From assembly GCA_001695595.3 (NCBI GenBank), contig MBPM02000010.1, positions 682,001 to 746,000 on the forward strand: 64,000 bases of DNA, written 5' to 3'. The notes under the pieces were generated by a model. It had not been told where the DNA came from. It searched no databases and worked only from the letters and a program-made list of their open reading frames with translations. A program made the translations under genes and the position numbers. How positions within the stretch are numbered: the first letter of the stretch is position 1; every line of letters starts with the position of its first letter. The DNA is from Plasmopara viticola. Taxonomy: Eukaryota; Oomycota; Peronosporomycetes; Peronosporales; Peronosporaceae. This document shows positions 58,581 to 64,000 of this stretch, one piece after another.

Positions 58581-59135
58581 AAAATGCCTGTAGAGATTTA
58601 AGCTACCGAAACCCACGCGCTGGGACTAAGCTTTCTCTATCGTGGGATGCTGGTAGCAATCCGACCCTAGTGGGACCGGGTTCCGTACCCCTCATTACAC
58701 TATGGGGCTTTTTCGGTCAGTGGGGCGTCCCCCACCCAACCCTTTTATTACCCAATCAAGCGCGAGTTGGTCGGGCGGTCACACACTCGGGTGTGATGAC
58801 AAAATGCCTGTAGAGATTTAAGCTACCGGAACCCACGCGCTAGGACTAAGCTGTCTCTATCGCGGGATGCTGATAGCAATCCGACCCATCTTGGGACCGG
58901 GTTCCGTACCCCTCATTACACTATGGGGCTTTTTCGGTCAGTGGGGCGTCCCCCCCAACCCTTTTATTACCCAATCGGGCGCGAGTTGGTAGGGCAGTCA
59001 CACACTCGGGTGTGATTGCTCGTCCACTTTAGTGACCTATCTCCGGCTTCCTTAATTCGGATCCTATGGGTATCGAACCAGGTACCTCCCGGTCCTGGGT
59101 CGAACGGCTAACCGCTCGAGCCACAGGGTCGGTTC
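58581..59135 (-). mobile_element. tRNA-derived SINE, doubled (truncated copy plus full copy)
   Basis: Element sense is minus. The head at 59135-59060 is tRNA-like with an A box TGGCTCGAGCGG (59123-59112) and a B box GGTTCGATACC (59079-59069), the internal Pol III promoter. The body extends to 58801 and is then repeated as a second, headless unit at 58800-58581 with only a few differences. The word AAAATGCCTGTAGA occurs three times: at 58581, 58801 and 59136, exactly at both outer edges and at the internal junction. The unit lengths are 220 and 335 bp. The 14-bp word is best read as the target duplication. Confidence 0.88.
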
Positions 59136-59149
59136 AAAATGCCTGTAGA

Positions 59150-59653
59150 ACGATCGTGTTAGCTCATACACGATTATTCGCTGAAGTGTGCACCAACCAC
59201 AATTATATTCACTCTTAATTTTACGGCTTGTTTTTGGCGCCGTCAGCCGGATTGTATAAGTATAGCTGCAAGCTTTTTAAGAAGTTGCCGTCCCTTTTAG
59301 TAGATTATAGCAAAAACCTTTCTAGGCTTCTGTTCCCTATGGATCAAGTAATTAGTCGCTCGACCCGAGGCCGGAAAATACCTTTTAGATCTCCATAGGA
59401 TGCAGCAAACCCAAGCGTGTGACTGTCCTGGGTGTGTAGTTTTTAGTTACTTAGGCGCCCAGTGATTGAAAAAGCCTTATTGTGTAATAAGGGTTTTAAA
59501 ACCCGAACCCTACCACTATCCCGCGCTTAAGATAGCTGAGTCCTTGGGTCCTGATTACGGCAGCTTGAGTGTTCATGACTGTTGTTATTTTCTTTGTCTT
59601 CTAGGCAGCAAAAGCATGTGCTTTCATGAATTTATCATTATTAATTTATGAAA
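59150..59653. other. Short spacer between SINEs, nothing supported
   Basis: About 500 bp with no gene. One small frame (59466-59651) is not convincing. Confidence 0.5.
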
Positions 59654-59980
59654 GCTTCGGAAAAGGTTGGGGTGAAGCCCTCCTTCCAAGCGCGGGGGCT
59701 AAATGCTCGCGCGCTTCGGGCAGGTGCTCTCGGGCATCTGCAGGTCTCCAACGAGTCTCACCCTCGACGCAACGGTCTCAGCACAAGAGCGCCACCTGGG
59801 CTCTTACCAAGTCAGAGCTAAACAAAAGCATGGAAGACCCTCACGACCTCGGTGCTGGCTGCACTGCCCGCCAAAAGAGAATCCCGACGTATGCGGACAC
59901 CACTCTATGCCGTGGACTAGCCAGACTGAGCCTAGCACGTGCATAACTTGGCAACGCGATAACGTAATACATTACATTAC
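59654..59980 (+). mobile_element. SINE-like retroposon, 327 bp (copy 2)
   Basis: Same element as 40305-40631, here in plus orientation. It starts GCTTCGGAAAAGGTTGGGG and ends with the ATTACATTACATT tail. Target duplication ATTAATTTATGAAA at 59640-59653 and ATTAATATATGAAA at 59981-59994 (13 of 14 match). The two copies share most of their length with scattered substitutions. Two insertions with different target duplications and the same termini define the element ends. Confidence 0.85.
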
Positions 59981-59994
59981 ATTAATATATGAAA

Positions 59995-62900
59995 TGTCTG
60001 TTTACAATAGCTCAAACAATTGAATACCGCGAAAGACTCGGTCATACACATATTTAGCGTCAAATATTAACAGTCAAATTTTACATCGAAATGTGACTCA
60101 TGTGACGCACCCAAAATAAGGTCATAATCATGCATGTTTCGCCACTCAGGCTATTACAGGCCATAAGTATGGTTTACGGTGTAAAGCTCCAGCTTGATAA
60201 TTGTCCCATTAAGTACAAAATTAGCTAGCTCCCATGTGTAATGAGGGGGGCATACGCTCAATCGATGCGAAAAGAATGAATCAAAAGGTTGCTTTAAGAT
60301 CAACGCATGCTGGCAGCTTTTGCCTTGGTCACTCGTGATTAAAATTAATCCCCACAGAAGTCGGGTGCGGACCCAATGTCGGACCAGATGTTAGCCGCTG
60401 CACTCGTGATCATTGATTACTGCTAAGCTGTACGTTTTTTTGTGCCCTGCTCTGTGACGTTGATGCGCAACGTATAATGTCTATCGATGAGACTGGTATA
60501 TTGTCTATACTGAGGCCACCTCTGAGCCATTAATTTCTTAGTCTTTTTCATGAAGTCGCATTGTCCGCCTTTACTGAATGCTATCTATGGGGCACTGTAG
60601 TTTTGAGCTCTAGTCAAAGAGATAAATTTAGTGCAATGGAGCGTATAAGCTGTTTATCTCGCTGTGATAAACAATCTTTTGCATTTGAGCAGTATTAATA
60701 TAGCTCTTTGTGACACTTTAATTTTGATGGATCTGGCCGTCACGAACAACTTTATTGAAAAATGACCGCTACTATCTTTCTTTGGCTCAATAACATTTAC
60801 TTTCTTCGCCACATTTTGTGACATTCAAAACCATAACGCGCAAATAGTCTAGACAATCGTGCTGGATTCCTCTTAGCAGTATGTCCATTTCCGCAAAAAA
60901 AAATCAAACTCATCTCCTATAGACTCCTTTCTAGAATGTCTTTGATTGAGTTTCCGCTATTTATTTTGTGATAGAGGCGAGTGTAAGATGATATCGTATG
61001 ATCTCGTCTTGCTCACAAATCTGAGCTTGCCAAAGTTGTACGTAAATTGCATCGCCACGCGTTTCTTTGGTTAGGTTTTGGTTCTATAAACGAGGGTGTC
61101 GACCCATACGAAATGGCCACTTATTTAATCTGGATATTGTACTTTGGTCCAATTCGATGAGATTGTTCACAAGAGTCATAATGTCGACATGTACTTGCTT
61201 ATATCATTGTGCGGGGACTTTATAATTTCCAACGACAAAGGTTTAGCGTAATTTTTTATCAACACACTCACCATGATTGAAGAAAGTGGACGTTTCATAA
61301 TATTAAGCTTGCTATACTTGAAGGAGTTGCGGCTGCTTAAAGACAAATGTTTGGCTCACTAAGGCTCTACTAAGCGAAAAAGAACCTTCAACGTCCAAAG
61401 AAATACCAACCATATCGATTTAGCTGTCGCTCCTCTATCAGTGCCAGATAAATACTCATGATTTATGCCGCAAAGCTTTTCTTTCTCAGTCTTATTCGTA
61501 CGGGGTCCTAATACAACAATGCTGTATTGTATGCGTTGAAAGCTTTAGCCTGAGGCAAGCCTGACCAAGGCACACTGTCGCGAATCCTGCTGTCTGATCG
61601 GTTATCTACAGCTTATTGTGTCAATAAATTTGGTGACGTACCAGCTGCTATGGATCTTAATGTGGCACCGGAATTTTGATCAGTACTCTTTCGTCACTGC
61701 TGGAAGTGTTTGGGCTTGGACAGGGTCAAGGGAAGCTCATACTTCATCGCTCTTTAATTTTTAACGTCACTTGATCGCATTTTGATTTCCAACCCAACTT
61801 TACTCTAGTCAACATCTTAATTGTGTCTTGATCGCTTTACCTTGAAACGCTGAGTCGTTCTGCCATTTTTATCCTTGTGAAATAATTATTAGTTTGGCAC
61901 CCTCGATCGTTAAAAACACTACATTAAAGGTCAGTGACCAAGATGAGGCTTGTGATGCGTAAAACTTGAACGGGTCCGTACAACTGCTTCTCCAAAAAAG
62001 AACATCTGTCGATTATGTGTACCAGTACCCGATGAACCTTGCCAACTTGGCGCTGTGGTGTACCCGAAAATACTTCAGTTGACTCTCACGCTGTAGTTGA
62101 ATTCAAAAATGCATTTGTACTAGCTCCCAAAAGTATTACTATTTTAAGTATTGGTGCTTGTAGCGGATGCTCATCAGAGCTGGCCTTAAGAGCTGATATC
62201 GTCTAGCCACTACAAAATAGAACGAGTTTATGTACAGAAATAGTGTTGATTGTTTTTATACGCTATTTATACCGCACAATTTTAATTCGAAAGACGGCTA
62301 AGGAGCCATACGGAGCCCAATCGCTTCCAGCATTGGTGAGGGCCAAATCAAGAGATGTGTAAAACAAGCAGCTCTTAAATATCATACAAAGCAACTAAGA
62401 GATGTTCTAGTTTGTGTAAATAATCATGAATCAGTATTAAATAACACCTGGAAAGGCACATAGTAAAATGCTTGGGTGATACCTGTTGTCAAGGCAAAGG
62501 TATTTTATGCCCTGAGTATCGTTGGGTGATGTGCTTTGGTAAACGATATGGTTCCTATGCTGTGACCCTTCGTGGCCGTCTAATTGTCGACAAATTGCTG
62601 TTTGGATCGTACGGATTTCGAACAATTCGATAAATATTATATGGCTTGGATCGAAGTTTCAGGATTAAGTTGAATGTTTGTGCTTCAGAGATATTGGGCG
62701 GAACTAGCTCCAATTCCATAAACGTGTTACCACCAGCATTCGATTAGTTAAACATGAAGCCGAGGCTTTAAGCTCTCAGCAGCTGTGCTGTGTAAGAAGG
62801 CCCCGAAGGCAGGGGAGTTCGGCTTCGAGTCAAGGGCACTAAAGTTTTACTAATCGTGCTTCAGCTCCGTGTCATGTTGCTTTACACGATTGGATAATAT

Positions 62901-64000
62901 TTTAACATACAGGAGTTTATCGCTGTAATTTTACTATAAGCGATGTGCAACAAGAATTCTTCAATGCCATCTTAGATAACTTTTTATTCGGTGTCATTAC
63001 CAAGAAATTGATGTGTGCAGCTGCGTACGGTTTTTGGCTAATGAAACCAATCTTTGGTCATCTGACCCTTGGTATTTTTTATTTGTAAATACTCAAAGTA
63101 TAATTGGTTTTCGCAATAATCAACTTGACACAAAGGGACAACTACAAAATCGGTACAACTACATTAAAGCATTTCGAATGGGTGGTCTGTAATATGCACA
63201 AGGAACATATACAACAAGTCAATCGGGTCCAATTACAATCAACGTTACTTTTATTTTGGGGGCTGTGAAATTTATATTCGGCGTACCAAGCATTAAGCCT
63301 CGAGATTTGTTGTAATTTGACCAATTATTCGTCAGAAACTTTATCTAATTAACCATGGTGATGGTTTATATCAAAATTGCAATCAAGCAAATTAAATTCG
63401 TATTGAATACTACCAATACGACTTGGACTGTTGAGTCAATAATTCGTGTCTAATTGGTTATTATTGTCCTAACATTTACGATCGTATGTGGCCCACTTAG
63501 ATCTGGATTTTGCGGTGTACGAAGCAATACAATCTTTTTATTGAGCAGGATGCTGTTGGCTAGGTACATCTCCGTATGACGTGTTCGTCGGCACGCCTCT
63601 CCGCATATAATCGTCTATGAATCTTTCCTTGCGACGTCATGGCACAAAGTATCAGCGATACGAACCCGAAGACGCCTGTATCTCGTCTCTCATTGTAAAT
63701 TGCTGCAGAGCTTGGCTCACCAAGACCGATAGTGGAATTCTGTTAGCACTTTGCCCCGACTGTAGACTGAGGTTACCCAGGAGCACCACGGCTCATTTTA
63801 CTATTCGCATAGTATTGGTCGACGCCTTGAAGAACATTCCTTCAGGCAGCGTGACTTGCGATCAAGCGAGGTTCTTCACTTCGTCCGTTCAACTTCGGCA
63901 ATTATCACAATATCTTTGCCACCTCGTCCCCAACTGTTTATTTTTTTTGTCAGAGCCCTCGCTAGGTGCGGGCTATCGTGCCAAGCGCCCTAGAAAACGC
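59995..64000. other. AT-rich tail of the window, no supported gene
   Basis: About 4 kb. Open frames are short and without motifs. No repeat shared with the rest of the window was recognised. The last 400 bases are somewhat more GC-rich but hold no readable gene. Confidence 0.5.

Noticed and set aside
59060..59135. Functional tRNA gene on the minus strand
   Set aside because: A and B boxes are present, but the segment is joined to a SINE body, flanked by target duplications and does not fold into a clear cloverleaf by eye.

Overview
The window looks like nuclear DNA of a plant-pathogenic oomycete (Peronosporales: Phytophthora or downy-mildew type). The sequence-based reasons are a Crinkler-type (CRN) effector gene with recognisable LFLAK-like and HVLVVVP motifs, a secreted EER/WY-like effector candidate, three paralogues of the START-like/coiled-coil family annotated in oomycetes as 'M96 mating-specific', a Ty1/copia element, SINEs, and compact genes whose introns are mostly 58-92 bp with GT...AG ends. 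I cannot name the species.

Layout. The left half (1-35 kb) is gene-poor, AT-rich and full of decayed repeats: the 3' part of a membrane-protein gene at the left edge, a diverged inverted repeat pair (3.5-4.3 kb and 21.8-22.6 kb), an LTR-bounded but mutationally dead copia element (6.28-10.72 kb, target duplication ACATC), and one CRN gene on the minus strand (23.6-25.4 kb). The CRN N-terminus is disrupted by a one-base reading-frame change. A scrap of the same CRN family plus its 3' flank lies inverted at 34.3-35.2 kb. The right half (35.6-58.2 kb) is gene-rich: three M96-like genes, a Myb/SANT-like two-exon gene, a seven-exon LRR protein gene, a multi-exon C2HC zinc-finger/coiled-coil gene, an RXLR-like effector candidate and a three-exon DNAJC3 (P58IPK) orthologue. 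After 58.5 kb come a doubled tRNA-derived SINE and a second copy of a 327-bp SINE-like element also present at 40.3 kb, then about 4 kb with no supported gene.

How the genes relate. Only some links can be supported. The CRN and EER/WY proteins are candidate host-targeted effectors. DNAJC3 is an ER-lumen co-chaperone and would serve secretion of such proteins in general. The three M96-like genes share one strand, one architecture and one C-terminal signature and are probably old duplicates. The other genes do not form an evident pathway. Multi-exon models were built by hand from splice sites and reading-frame phase and need RNA support.
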